Source: Diploptera punctata (lineage: Eukaryota; Arthropoda; Insecta; Blattodea; Blaberidae). From it: DNA of 64,000 nucleotides. Every line of letters starts with the position of its first letter. Position 1 is the first letter of the stretch. Location of the stretch: assembly GCA_030220185.1 (NCBI GenBank), contig JASPKZ010007430.1:265001-329000 (forward strand), written 5' to 3'. The position numbers were made by a program, and so were the translations under genes. Below, piece by piece: positions 32,870 through 43,182 of the stretch. The notes beneath the pieces are model-generated. The model did no database searches, was not told where the DNA came from, and worked only from the letters and a program-made list of their open reading frames with translations.

Positions 32870-33140
32870 TAATACGCAATAAAACAATGAATCTGTAGAT
32901 ATTATTTAAATTGATGTCAAATTAAACAAAATATGCAAATAGGTAACTTACGGTTATGGGTGGTTGTTTTCACTGCAGTCCGACACTTCTATAAATACGC
33001 TAGCTTCAGAAATTCAGTTTCTCCAATTTAACAAAGGAAATATATTTCTCGCAAATCAGTAAAATGGGATAATAAATTCGATTTGCTGAGGAATTCACTT
33101 AGTTTGCACAGTTCCTGCATGACAGACTTTTTCTTACAAT
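32870..33140 (-). repeat. Dispersed repeat L, copy 2
   Basis: Reverse complement of 3870-4130: landmarks ttttcactgcagtccgacac, aattcagtttctccaattta and ctgaggaattcacttagttt. Confidence 0.6.
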
Positions 33141-33269
33141 TTTCTTCGAATTATTATAGACTCATTTGCACTATAACCTCACTACCAGTACTCCCTCCCC
33201 CCACCCTAACATTTTCCAGGCTGACTCGAAGGGAAGTTATTCCTTTTTTTACTATAGTAGAATTGTTCT

Positions 33270-34090
33270 GCTGATCGCCTCTCAGTTGAAAGCAGAGTTT
33301 TATATATGGCAGCAGATCATATTCAGAAAGTGGAGATAAAATTATATTGACTATTTAACTCATGGCCCAAATGGGAGTCAATGACCGATCACATTTCAAT
33401 GATTTTTTATTTACAACCAATCACAGTCGTGTTTCGCCTAGAATTTACCAATTAAAGTTTATCATAATAAAGAAAGCTCCTCCTTTTTAACATTCTCATT
33501 AGGTCATAGCATTATTTTGCAGTGACTGACTCCGTAAGAAATACGGCTACCAGCTGGTATATATAGTGCATGAATGTCAATAGAAAGCGCATGCGAGAGA
33601 TAATATAAAAACATTTGTAACAATTGATTATACCACAAAAAAAAACCTCTGTTTGTACTTTCTTAAACGAATTATTTTCCAGGAAATAACGTTGCAGAAA
33701 AATATAATTGACATATTTACATCATAGGACATCGGAAATTAATAAATACCTATAATGTTGGTTGCAATTTTCTCCACTAGGGTGCATTCTTACAATATTT
33801 GCGATTCTTTGGCAATAAATAATATTATCTGGTTGCAGTAATGAACAAGCGTAACAATTGTTTCTCATTTGTTTTCAAACATCGCCGTTTACATTAAATA
33901 AATAAATATTTTAAAATAACTATATTTAAATAATGATTTGTTTGTAAACAGCTTAATTTTATTCGTTAAATGGTCATAACAAATGCCACTCTTGATTTCC
34001 AAATTCTCTAGATAAATTCACTCCTCGCTTCGTGAATTTATCGATATTTTGGAAATCACTCGTGGCATTACTTACGATAAAAAGGTAGGA
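33270..34090 (+). repeat. Dispersed repeat F, copy 1, ending in an imperfect palindrome
   Basis: Matched by the reverse complement of 51880-52880 (which is split by a SINE). The right end, 33990-34072, folds on itself: ccactcttgatttccaaatt pairs with attttggaaatcactcgtgg around the tip cactcctcgcttcgtg. That palindrome is conserved in the second copy. No ORF. Confidence 0.65.
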
Positions 34091-34286
34091 CTGCCTACAT
34101 TACACAGCGATGTAACCGTTGTATGTTGCAGTTAAGTTTTTATAACTACGGTCGTATAATAAATTGATTATTTCATGCCAAATGCGTCACTGTCAATCGT
34201 AAAGGTTTTCACTGTTGCCACCCATCTCCCGCTTTTAATCTCTCTAGAGTTTTAATTTAAACTTAACCATACCAATATGCAGAATT

Positions 34287-34524
34287 AATTGAGGGTTACG
34301 TGGACTAACAACCTAAGTGACTTATAATCGTTATATCACAGATCGCATTTTCCTATCTAACGCTCGAAGATAGCTGAATGTGGTCCTCAGTTGGGTGGCT
34401 ACAGCGTCCGCTCAATCGAGATCCGCATTTAGCTATTCCCGAGTGTTAGATATATAGGAAAATGCGATCTGTCAAATAACGATTTGATGTCACTTAGGTT
34501 GTTAGTCCCTGAAATCCCTCAATT
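34287..34524. mobile_element. MITE of about 238 bp with inverted repeats of about 85 bp
   Basis: The ends aattgagggttacgtggact (34287) and the complement of the right end (aattgagggatttcagggac) are followed by a well-paired inner part: taacaacctaagtgac mirrored by gtcacttaggttgtta, and acagatcgcattttccta mirrored by taggaaaatgcgatctgt. No ORF; superfamily not assigned. Confidence 0.75.
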
Positions 34525-34639
34525 ATTATGTAATATTTTTTTAGCGATAGTGCGTTTTGTCGTACTTACAGCAATGGCGACCACGATTGAAAGTTCATCA
34601 TCCTACATTTCGGGGTTGCCAACCTAAATAACTATACTA

Positions 34640-36136
34640 CACTGCTCAAAACAATTAGAGGAACACTATGAAATATGCAAATATTTTTTCATTGGATAAA
34701 GATACAAACATGAAATTAATAAAGTACATTATTTGTGGTTATTTATTTATTTATTATTGCTCATGTCAGTAAAAACAAATGAATAACGCCGACAATTAAC
34801 TTTCCAAATAATTCCGCTATGTAAGCAATTGAATCTTGTGCTTATTTTTCAAAGTTAAACACTCGTTATATAGAGTTAGTATCGTGTATGGCCTCCACGA
34901 CATTCGATGACAGTTTGGCACCTTCGTGGCATGCTCCCAATAAGATTCTGGATTTCCTCTTGCCGGTTTGTGGAGCTTGATGTCGGTTCCTGGCCTTCCT
35001 GTCTAGAAGATCCCACAAGTGTTCAATAGGGTTGAGGTCTGGGCTGACCGCTGGCCACTCCATTACCTCAATTTCATTCCTCCTCAGGAAATCCCTGGTG
35101 ACAGCCGCAGAATGAGCCCTGGCATTATCCTGCATAAACAGAAATCCAAGGCCTACTCCAATGGCAGCAGGTACTACATGCTCTTCCAGAACGTGCTCGA
35201 TATACCGGACAGCATTCAGTCGCTGGGGAACAAGTACAAGGTCCGTACGATTGTTGTACATAACTCCGGCCCACACCATTATGGAACCTCCTCCGAATCT
35301 ATCAATTTCCTGTACAGCCTCTGCAGAAAATCTTTCTCCTGGCCGTCCCCACACCCTCAATCGACCATCACAACGTGTAAGACGATACCTGGATTCGTCC
35401 GAGAAGAGCACAGAGTCCCACTGGTTCAGGTTCCAATCACCATGGTTTTCAGCATACGTACGTCTTGCTGCCTTATGCCCATTTGTTAAGCGTGTTTTTT
35501 TGACGGGCCTTTTTGGACGAATATTCTCTTTCCTTAATCTGTTCCTTATGGTTTGGTCTGAAACCCGGATTCCGCAAGCCACATGAAGGTCATTCTGCAG
35601 GTCTTTTGCAGTTTTTGTACGCTGTCGAAGAGCAGAAAGAACAACGTATCTATCATCCTGGGGGCTTGTTTTAAATTTACGGCCCTGGCCACGTCTTCTA
35701 CAATACTGGCCTGTCTCTCTGTGCCTGTTGCGTAACCTGGACACCACGGAAGGAGAAACCCCAAGCTCTCTAGCCACTTGTCGCAGAGATTGACCTTGTC
35801 GTAAAAGATGTAGAGCACGATACACTTCAAACTCATTTAAATGTCTCATTTTATCAGAGACTTCAATAAACAAGGCAATGATCAACATTCGTCACAATAG
35901 CAACATCAGGAAGCTTACCAATTAGAAGTGGCCAGTGCCTTCCAAAATAAAAAAATTATCTATATTTATTATTAAGGTAATTTCTCTGTATTTAGGCCAT
36001 GGATCTTTAAAATTTGTATCCAATGATAAAATTAATAATTCAATTTATATATTGTCCAACTTTCAGCATCACTGCTTTAAAAAACAATTACTTATTCAAT
36101 TTATTACAAGTGTTCCTCTAATTGTTTTGAGCAGTG
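34640..36136 (-). mobile_element. Tc1-like DNA transposon, 1497 bp, nearly complete
   Basis: The ends share the 28-bp inverted repeat starting cactgctcaaaacaattaga, and TA flanks both sides (34638-34639, 36137-36138). It holds one long transposase ORF on the minus strand. The terminal cactgctcaaaa is the same as in the 40081 element, so both belong to related Tc1-type lineages. Length and ORF place this as the most recently active-looking DNA transposon in the window. Confidence 0.93.
34866..35888 (-). CDS. Tc1-type DD34E transposase, C-terminus altered by deletion and frameshift
   Basis: It catalyses cut-and-paste transposition at TA sites (family knowledge). The 340-codon ORF has an N-terminal helix-turn-helix region (residues 20-60, QSLRQVARELGVSPSVVSRL), a GRGRK-like basic hook (RRRGQGRK, 64-71), a second HTH (about 93-120), then the catalytic block: D164 in LFSDESRY, D254 in FMQDNARAH, and E289 in SPDLNPIEHLWD, 34 residues after D254. 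After residue 308 (NRHQAPQT) the frame changes. The usual ending, MPRRCQ...CRGGHTRY, is present in another frame and ends at TAA 34878-34876, so a small deletion near 34970 removed about 15 codons and shifted the frame. A second ATG at 35849 (MRHLNEF) is the start usual for the family. Activity is doubtful but not excluded. Confidence 0.9.
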   Translation of the reverse strand: MLIIALFIEVSDKMRHLNEFEVYRALHLLRQGQSLRQVARELGVSPSVVSRLRNRHRETGQYCRRRGQGRKFKTSPQDDRYVVLSALRQRTKTAKDLQNDLHVACGIRVSDQTIRNRLRKENIRPKRPVKKTRLTNGHKAARRTYAENHGDWNLNQWDSVLFSDESRYRLTRCDGRLRVWGRPGERFSAEAVQEIDRFGGGSIMVWAGVMYNNRTDLVLVPQRLNAVRYIEHVLEEHVVPAAIGVGLGFLFMQDNARAHSAAVTRDFLRRNEIEVMEWPAVSPDLNPIEHLWDLLDRKARNRHQAPQTGKRKSRILLGACHEGAKLSSNVVEAIHDTNSI

Positions 36137-36489
36137 TATAATAATATAACTATACTGCAATATTACATATTACAAACACGCGTGTGGGAAGTAAAACCAC
36201 TGCCCTCTATGTATACTACATACAATGTATATACAAAAAATATCCAAAAGGTAGTGTTAATATACTTTATACGAAAGAAATCACAGCATTTTAAATGAAC
36301 TGAACTTTATTTGAAACAATATAAAACAATAAATATGTACTTGCCGCCATTTTACACTAATTGGTCTCACGGCCTCCTGTTGTTTCAACTAATAAACATT
36401 GCCTACGCTGTTAACGTTAGTCAATTGTTTATAATGGACGCAAATATTTCTAACAAAGATATTATTTTACTATTATTTATTATTTTGAA

Positions 36490-37440
36490 AACGCTTACTT
36501 ACTTAATACAGGCTTTCCACTTTACAGCAGTTTGCCCTTGATTCCTGCTTTCCAGAGATTCCTATCTTCTCATTAACCATCCTCCATACCTCTCTTCATC
36601 ATGGCATCATATATTCCCTCATACCATGCTCTTCTACTTCTCCCCCTCTTCCTTCTGCCTGGTACCATCCAATCCAGCACCTGTTAGGCCACTGGTCTTC
36701 CGACATCCGTTGTACATGTAGAGCTCTCTTTGTTATCCTATCGATAACAGTTTCTTGTGCATCCATTTCTTGTCTGATATATGTATTTCGAATATGTTGT
36801 AGCCTGGATATTCTCAGACTTCTCCGTAATCCATCCATTTCTGTCGCCAAGATTATTTTTTGCATCCTTTCATTTATTGTCCAGCTTTCTGATCCGTATG
36901 TAAGTATACTTTCTATTATTGTCTGTATAATCTCTTTTTTTTTTTCTGGTCAAATTTCTATTCCATAAAAGACCATTCAGGGATCTAATCGCCTTCCTTG
37001 CACAATTTACTCTGTTAATAATATCTTTTTCACAAGTACCAGATCTATCTATTATAGATCCAAGATATTTAAATTCTTCAACACATTTAATTATCATATT
37101 ATGTATTTGTAGGTCTTCTAAATTTCCTCCGATTACCATATATTCTGTTTTAATATAATTTATCTACAGTCCACCTACCTCAAATGCATCGACCAACTTT
37201 CAGATCATATATTCTGTAGGCCTATCTTCTTTATCTTGTCCTACTATAATCTGGTCATCAGCTAATAATAAATTGTGCAGTAAATGGCCATTAATGTTGA
37301 TTCCCATACCCTACATGACTTATTCCATTTCATTAATACATCATCTAAATATATCTTGAACAATGTTGGTGACATCCCGCATCTTGTCTTAATCCTTTTG
37401 TTAGATCAAATTCTGAGGATACTCTATTTCCAACCTTAAT
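36490..37440 (-). pseudogene. LINE reverse transcriptase and C-terminal fragment
   Basis: Minus-strand frames in order: about 37430-37300 (decayed KGLRQDAGC, the RT motif leading to the palm), about 37265-37240 (LLLADDQII, containing the ADD catalytic pair), 37139-36870 (EEFKYLGSIIDRSG, IINRVNCARKAIRSLNGLLW), and 36865-36599 (EMDGLRRSLRISRLQHIRN). Several stops and shifts. It is close to the lineage at 7588-8268 and 39255-39850. Confidence 0.8.
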
Positions 37441-37599
37441 GAAAACAACGCGCAAAAAAAAAATGTACAACGCACGTTTCTAAAGTGTTTTACAGAATCT
37501 CGGAAATTAAAAACTTCGTTATCGCTCGGTTTTTAAACATTTTCCTCGATTCTGTAAAAACCACTTCCCAATCTCGCATCGTAATATACTATTATTTCA

Positions 37600-37910
37600 T
37601 AGCAGATATTTACGACACTTTCATCTAAACACTGTCTTACTGTACAGCATACGCACATTGCAATAGCGGTTTAAAAAAAGGCATTGAAATATATCAGGAA
37701 TTATAGCACCCCAATACATGGGACTTTTACAGTTATGAAGGTAAAAATCAGCTCTTTTTTTTAGAATATATCCTCAAACAATAGATATTACATAGGATTT
37801 CTAAACGTAAAGAAATAAATGTACAGTGGTGTGTTACGAGATCTGAAGTAGGCAACGCCGCCATGGGGAGAAGACAAGCTCTTGGTAAGTGCTTCTCCTC
37901 CAGCTTTACC
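37600..37910 (+). repeat. Dispersed repeat K, copy 1, adjoining the host exon
   Basis: Matches 57105-57425 in the same orientation: ttcatctaaacactgtctta, acttttacagttatgaaggt-aaaaatcag and ggtgtgttacgagatctgaa. It ends less than 90 bp from the splice donor of the exon at 37998-38740, so it lies within the first part of the intron. Confidence 0.6.
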
Positions 37911-37997
37911 TGTCATTATTTTAATAACTGCGACAAAATGAACCTTTATCTCCATCCCTAGTTTAAATATATCAATTGTTAAAATAGCTGCACTCAC

Positions 37998-38740
37998 CTC
38001 TCTCCTCCTTGCGGTGATTTCACAAGTTTGACGGCGAAGAGGAACTGGATGGCGCACACCAGAAGACAACAGAGATTAAGGGAGAGGGTGAGAGCACAAA
38101 GTGCAAGTGTCACCTCGTACACCACCACATATTCGTCAGCCGATATCACGGTCAGCTGCTCCGTCCTCAATAGGTCCCGTATGTCCGTGGTCGTCATGGG
38201 GGAGATCTTGAGAAGGAAGATGAGTGACAAGAGAGCGAGCAACAATGACACCAGGCAAAGAAGTCCTAGAGAAGTGAGCATCTCTTTGATCCCTGCTTCC
38301 TTTGACTTTGTCATGAACCGGGATACATTTGCAGGAATCAAAGCACTCCCAGCACTTAAGCTAGTTGTACGTCCCCTAGGAATATGCAGTCCACCGTTTG
38401 CCATCTTGGGTGGTGTCACAACCTGCGTCACCGGGCCATTCATTGTAATATTGTTCACTGTGCCATTTCCACCAGGACTTACTCCACTGGAGTTACCTAG
38501 AGAATGCTTCGATGTGCTCAGAGTGGAGACATTCAATGCATGGGAATGATTCAGCCTCTGGGAGAGGTTCATGCTGAGGTTCAGCTGCTGCTGAGAGGGC
38601 AGTTGATGGAGAGTGGGCCCTGGGCGGAGACGTCCTCCGTGCGGGCCCGTGGGAGGGATCTCTGTCATCATCACAATGCCGTCGGGTTGGGTTCTGGCCA
38701 ACGTGTGATGAGTTCCACCGTTCATCATGTGCTTCAGCAT
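37998..38740 (-). CDS. Probable first coding exon of a host membrane protein, unidentified
   Basis: Minus-strand ATG at 38740-38738 in a good context (gaaaccATGc); the frame runs to the donor AG|GTGAGTG with the exon ending at 37998, so the last codon is split after two bases. About 248 residues: a low-complexity polar N-terminal half (residues 1-145; Gln/Asn/Ser/His-rich, e.g. QLPSQQQLNLSMNLSQRL), a basic segment (RFMTKSKEAGIKE, 141-153), hydrophobic segment 1 (about 155-178, LTSLGLLCLVSLLLALLSL), an acidic loop (DIRDLLRTEQLTVISADEY) and hydrophobic segment 2 (about 207-238, with four Cys). There is no signal peptide, so the N-terminus is probably cytosolic. Codon use and GC are above the surrounding DNA. 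The paired helices suggest the first half of a tetraspan (MARVEL-like) protein, but I do not recognise the family. The remaining exons are not visible. Confidence 0.75.
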
Positions 38741-39070
38741 GGTTTCCACACGCCGGCGTCTTTATCCCACGACGTCCGAGAAACACAAATACACTTTTCC
38801 ACGTCATATGACACGTGTCACCCACCGATTGCACCCTCCACACCAACTCTAAGTGTATAACTAATGCTTATAGAAATTAATTGGCACGACTTTCTCACGC
38901 CATGATTGCATAATTAGCTCACTGGATTTTAGGACCTGGGCTTAAGCTATTGCAGCACGTAATTCCACGTTTACACAGCATCTCTATGCTTCACACTTCA
39001 CCAACACACTTCACACACTAAATTAATCAATGGTGTTAAACTGCAAGGTCTTCCATCTTGGTTTCGTAGG
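38741..39070 (-). promoter_or_regulatory. Candidate 5' UTR and promoter-proximal region of the host gene
   Basis: The region upstream of the ATG is richer in GC and CpG than its surroundings near 38741-38840. It contains short upstream ORFs, for example ATG at 38981-38979 running 20 codons to TGA at 38921-38919. No TATA box is evident. Whether this is transcribed, and where transcription starts, cannot be decided from sequence. Confidence 0.35.
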
Positions 39071-39254
39071 TCTTCATATTATTAAATGGGAGACAGAAGC
39101 CCTTGAAGACCATTATGTTGTTTAGTTTCGACTTTATGCAATTTATATGCATCAGCAGTGACATAGTGACCTATAACAAAAATAAACATACGGTGAATTC
39201 CATGAAATTGCTTTAGCATTTATAATTACAATACTTTAATTTACATATTTAATT

Positions 39255-39880
39255 TATTAATTGTTTGACTACGCCAGTTTACAATGATTATAAACTTTTT
39301 CTTGGGTCAATATTTACAAGTTTAGGTACCTGTGAGAGAGATGTACAGACCAAAATTGCAATGGCAAAAAATGCAACTAAGACATTACATGGAATAATTT
39401 GGAATAAAAATATTACAAAGGAAACTAAAATGAAAATTTATAAGAGCATAATACAGAATATTTTGTCATATGGAAGTGAAATTGGTCTCTGACGGAATTA
39501 CAAAAGAATAAAATTAGAACAGTTGAATTTGATTATTTTATAAGAAGCCTAAAAAAAAAAGACAGGATAAAATAAGAAATTAATTCCTTTGGAGAGAAAC
39601 ACAACATCTGTTGTTAAGAGGATTGAAAATCAAACGCTTAAATGGTATGGCCATGTACAAAGAATGGAAAATGAAAGATGACCAAAAAATACATACCAAT
39701 GGTCACCCCCTGGAAGAAATAAACGTGGCAGGCCAAGATGGAAATGGGAAACCTACGCCAGAACTATAATGGATGATAGGAATTTGGAAGAGGGAGATTG
39801 GAATGATAGAGATAAATGGAAACTAAAGATGGCAAACCTATAAGTGGGGGAAAGCCGAAGAAGAAGAAGAAGAAACTTTT
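39255..39880 (+). pseudogene. LINE ORF2 C-terminal fragment with GAA-rich end
   Basis: The frame 39265-39492 reads LFLGSIFTSLGTCERDVQTK, then KTLHGIIWNKNITKETKMKI and QNILSYGSEI. Further pieces (about 39640-39840) carry WYGHVQRMEN and GRNKRGRPRWKWETYARTIM. It ends gccgaagaagaagaagaaga-aac. Stops at 39490 and 39680 inactivate it. Confidence 0.8.
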
Positions 39881-40080
39881 TCCCCTCAAAAACCACGTAA
39901 ATGTGTAATATAGAGAAAAAATAACATTTCTGTGTTCAGTATTATATTTAAAATAAATACTTTTATTTCGAAACTGATGTAATTTTAGAGACATAATAAT
40001 CAGGGAAGGAGAATATATATGTGACGTTATCAGTTGTATTTGGAAATATTAAACGTCTCACATACATTATTTTTTATATA

Positions 40081-41589
40081 CACTGCTCAAAAAAATTAGG
40101 GGATATTGTAGAATAACCTATTAAGACTATGTTTTTTGGAATAGTATTAGATGCAATCACTTTCTATTATTCCAAGATAATGTAAATAAGAGTTTGAAGT
40201 TGTTACGTAACCTCGGTACCACACCAGAGGGCAGTGTCTGTACTGTTGATGTGAAAGGGTGGTGTGGGGTGAATGTTTTGTTGCTGTTTTTAAATCCAGT
40301 CCAGTTTTCAGTTAGTGAATGACTTGCCTTAGGGACAGTGATGCCTCGACAACGTGATTTACCTGAACCAATGGCTTGGAGGGCCATAGGAAGGATGGAA
40401 GCTGGACAGACACAACAAGAGGTGGCACAAGCCATTGGGGTGTCTCAAAGCGTGATTTCCAGACTTTGGAATCATTTTCAAAGAACATACTGTTCACAGA
40501 AGAGCCGGACAAGGTCGACCAAGGGCAACAACAGCAAGGGATGACCGTTACCTCTTGTTAACAGCCCGTCGGAATAGACAGCAGAATGCAACTCAACTGC
40601 GAAATACACTTCAAACAGCAACAGGACGCAGGGTGTCAACTCAAACTGTCCCTAATCGACTGCATGGAAGTGGTCTCTATGCCCGTAGGCCCATGGTGTG
40701 TACCAGGTTAACTCCACAACACCGTAGAGATCGCAGAAACTGGGCGGAGGAACATCGTGGGTGGAGGCATGCTGAATGGAGATCAGTTCTTTTTTTCTGA
40801 TGAGTCGCGATTCAACATGGAATGTGATAGTCGGCGTGTATTCATCTGGAGAGAAAAAGGGACACGAAACAATCCAGCTTTTGTACGTGAAAGATCCCCA
40901 TATGGTGGCGGTGGATTGATGGTGTAGGCAGGAGTCAGTAGTGGTGGACGTACGGACCTCTACGTTATCCAAGGTGGTACTTTGACTGCGGTAAAGTATA
41001 GAGATGAGATTCTCCGACCTTTTGTCGTGCCTTATGCTGATGCCATAGGTGATTCTTCTCTTTTTATGGACGATAATGCACGACCCCACAGAGCTGGCTT
41101 GGTGGACGACATGCTGGAAGTGGAGGGTATCGAGCGTATGCAATGGCCAGCTTCCTCCCCGGACTTAAATCCGATTGAGCATGTGTGGGATGCATTAGGC
41201 AGGTGCATTGCAGGCAGACCAGCACCTCCCACAACTGTTCCAGAGCTGCACATTGCTCTTACGGAAGAGTGGTCACGTATTCCCCAAGAACTCATTGCTA
41301 ACCTCATTGCATCAACGCCATACAGGTGTGGGACAGTGCTAGCCGTTCGAGGAGACCATACACCATACTAAAGAAACATTTTCACCCATGTTAATGTTGC
41401 TTTGTTTGTTTTCCATATTCCTAAGCAGGATCTCTTTGACATCTGGTGTGGTACAGAGGTTACGTAATGACTTCAAACTCTTGTTGACATTCTTTTGGAG
41501 TAATAGAAAGTGATTGCATCTAATACTGTTCCTAAAAACATAGTCTTAATAGGTTATTCTACAATATCCCCTAATTTTTTTGAGCAGTG
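40081..41589 (+). mobile_element. Tc1-type DNA transposon with 147-bp terminal inverted repeats
   Basis: Left 40081-40227 and right 41443-41589 are inverted copies with about 90% identity, starting cactgctcaaaaaaattagg and ending at accacaccagag. TA flanks both ends (40079-40080, 41590-41591). The element is 1509 bp and its transposase gene is broken. The long repeats resemble the IR/DR organisation known in some Tc1/mariner elements; I have not identified the internal direct repeats. Confidence 0.93.
40341..41371 (+). pseudogene. Tc1-type DD34E transposase, two frameshifts and one nonsense change
   Basis: Starts MPRQRDLPEPMAWRAIGRME with an HTH (QTQQEVAQAIGVSQSVISRL). A frameshift near 40490 leads to the frame with a GRPRATTARDD hook. 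A second shift lies in a T run at 40790-40798 just before SDESRFN (first Asp). A TAG at 40926-40928 replaces the Trp of the usual MVWAG. The final frame to 41371 has MDDNARPHRAG (second Asp) and SPDLNPIEHVWD (Glu, 34 residues on), ending in AVRGDHTPY. The catalytic residues are all visible, so the lesions look few and recent relative to other relics here. Confidence 0.92.
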
Positions 41590-41599
41590 TAGTACAAAA

Positions 41600-42138
41600 G
41601 TACAAGAACTTAATAATCTATAGTTAGGTTTTGCCTGAACAGTGGATAAAATAAAGGTAACTGATGTAACAAGTAAATGAATCTCGCGCAGTTCTACTGG
41701 TGAAGATAGGCCTACATGATCTTTGATTAGAAAGTTAAGTAAACTTTATTCTAATAAAAAGTATCAAAACATACTACGCATGTCCGTTTTTATATGGAAT
41801 ACAATATTAGAGAGAGTGAGCGAGAGAATGGAATTTAAAAAAAATATCTCTAGAGAGAGAGAGAGAATGTCAGTCTAAATCGTGAAGCGGCCATGGCATT
41901 TCTTTAATTGTGCTTCAGGCTACAATTTGATCACAAAGGAAATTAAATCCACTTTAGGATAACTGGACTTATCCACTTCCGCCGCATTGAGTACAGTATT
42001 AAGAAAATGTTACTTGCGAGAGTGTGATATGCTGGAATATTTTACATTTCACTGTTATTTATGTTCTATGAACAGGGAAAGAATTAATATGTTTTAAGAG
42101 GAATCGATTGTGGGGAGAGCTAAAAGAACCCGTATTAT
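41600..42138. other. Interval without recognised gene
   Basis: Two GA-rich runs (about 41811-41826 and 41854-41867); otherwise no feature. Confidence 0.4.
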
Positions 42139-42157
42139 GCACGCACACACACGCGCA

Positions 42158-42203
<46 letters not shown>

Positions 42204-43142
42204 AACACACACACAAACACACACAAAAACACACAACACACACACAAAAAAACACACAAACACACACACAAAAACACACAAACACACACACAAAAACACA
42301 CAAACACACACACAAAAACACACAAACACACACACAAAAACACACAAACACACACACAAAAACACACAAACACACACACAAAAACACACAAACACACCAC
42401 ACAAAAACCCACAAACCACACACACACAAACACACAACACACACCACACACACAACCCACACAAAACAAACACACACACACACAAACACACACATCACAC
42501 ACAACACACACACAAAACACTTTCACACACTCACCCACACACACACACCCACACACAAACAACACACCACCAAACACCACCCACCCCAAACAACCACACA
42601 CACCACACAAACCACCACACCCCCCACCCCCCACACCCACACACCCCCAACACCCACCCCACCACCCCCCCCCCTACCACCCTCACCCCCCCCACCACCC
42701 CTCCCCCCCCCCCCCCCCCCCCCACCCCACCCCCCACCCCCTTCCCCCACCAACCCCCCCCTCCCCACCACCCCCCCCCCCTCCCCCACCCCCCCCCCCC
42801 CTCCCCCCCCCCCCCCACCCCCCCCCCCCCCCCCCCCCCCCACCCCCCCTAACCAACCCCCCCCCCCCACACCCCCCCCCCCCCCTCCCCCCCCCCGCCC
42901 CCCCCCCCTCCCCCCCCCCCCCCCCCTCCACCCCCCCCCTCCCCCCCGCCAACACACGCACGCAAAAACACGCACGCAAACACAAACACGCGCAAACACA
43001 CACGCGCAAACACACGCGCGCAAACACGCGCGCGCAAACACACGCACGCAAACACACACGCGCAAACGCACACGCGCAAACGCACACGCACAAACGCGCA
43101 CGCGCACACACGCACACATGCACACATGCACACATACACACA

Positions 43143-43170
<28 letters not shown>
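42139..43170. repeat. About 1 kb of CA-rich, then poly-C, then CGCA-rich low-complexity DNA
   Basis: 42139-42540 is (CA)n and a higher-order unit acacacacacaaaaacacac-aa of about 22 bp; 42540-42660 changes to CCAC-rich; 42660-42950 is nearly pure C broken by single A or T; 42951-43130 is cgcacgcaaacacg-type; 43137-43168 is (CATA)n. Very long ORFs on both strands (about 360 codons on plus, 214 on minus) are by-products of the missing T on one strand and missing A on the other, not genes. The complementary strand is G-rich and could form quadruplexes. The poly-C part may also be read or assembly error. Confidence 0.95.
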
Positions 43171-43173
<3 letters not shown>

Positions 43174-43182
43174 TTCGTGTTG

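Noticed and set aside
35019..35586. Plus-strand ORFs of 141 and 156 codons
   Set aside because: Antisense shadows of the Tc1 transposase.
38741..38749. Extending the host exon's coding start to 38749
   Set aside because: The codon there is GTG; the first real ATG in frame is at 38740-38738 with a good context.
38028..38860. Plus-strand and alternate-frame ORFs of 117-173 codons over the host exon
   Set aside because: They are antisense or out-of-frame shadows of the minus-strand exon, which alone has membrane segments and a splice donor.
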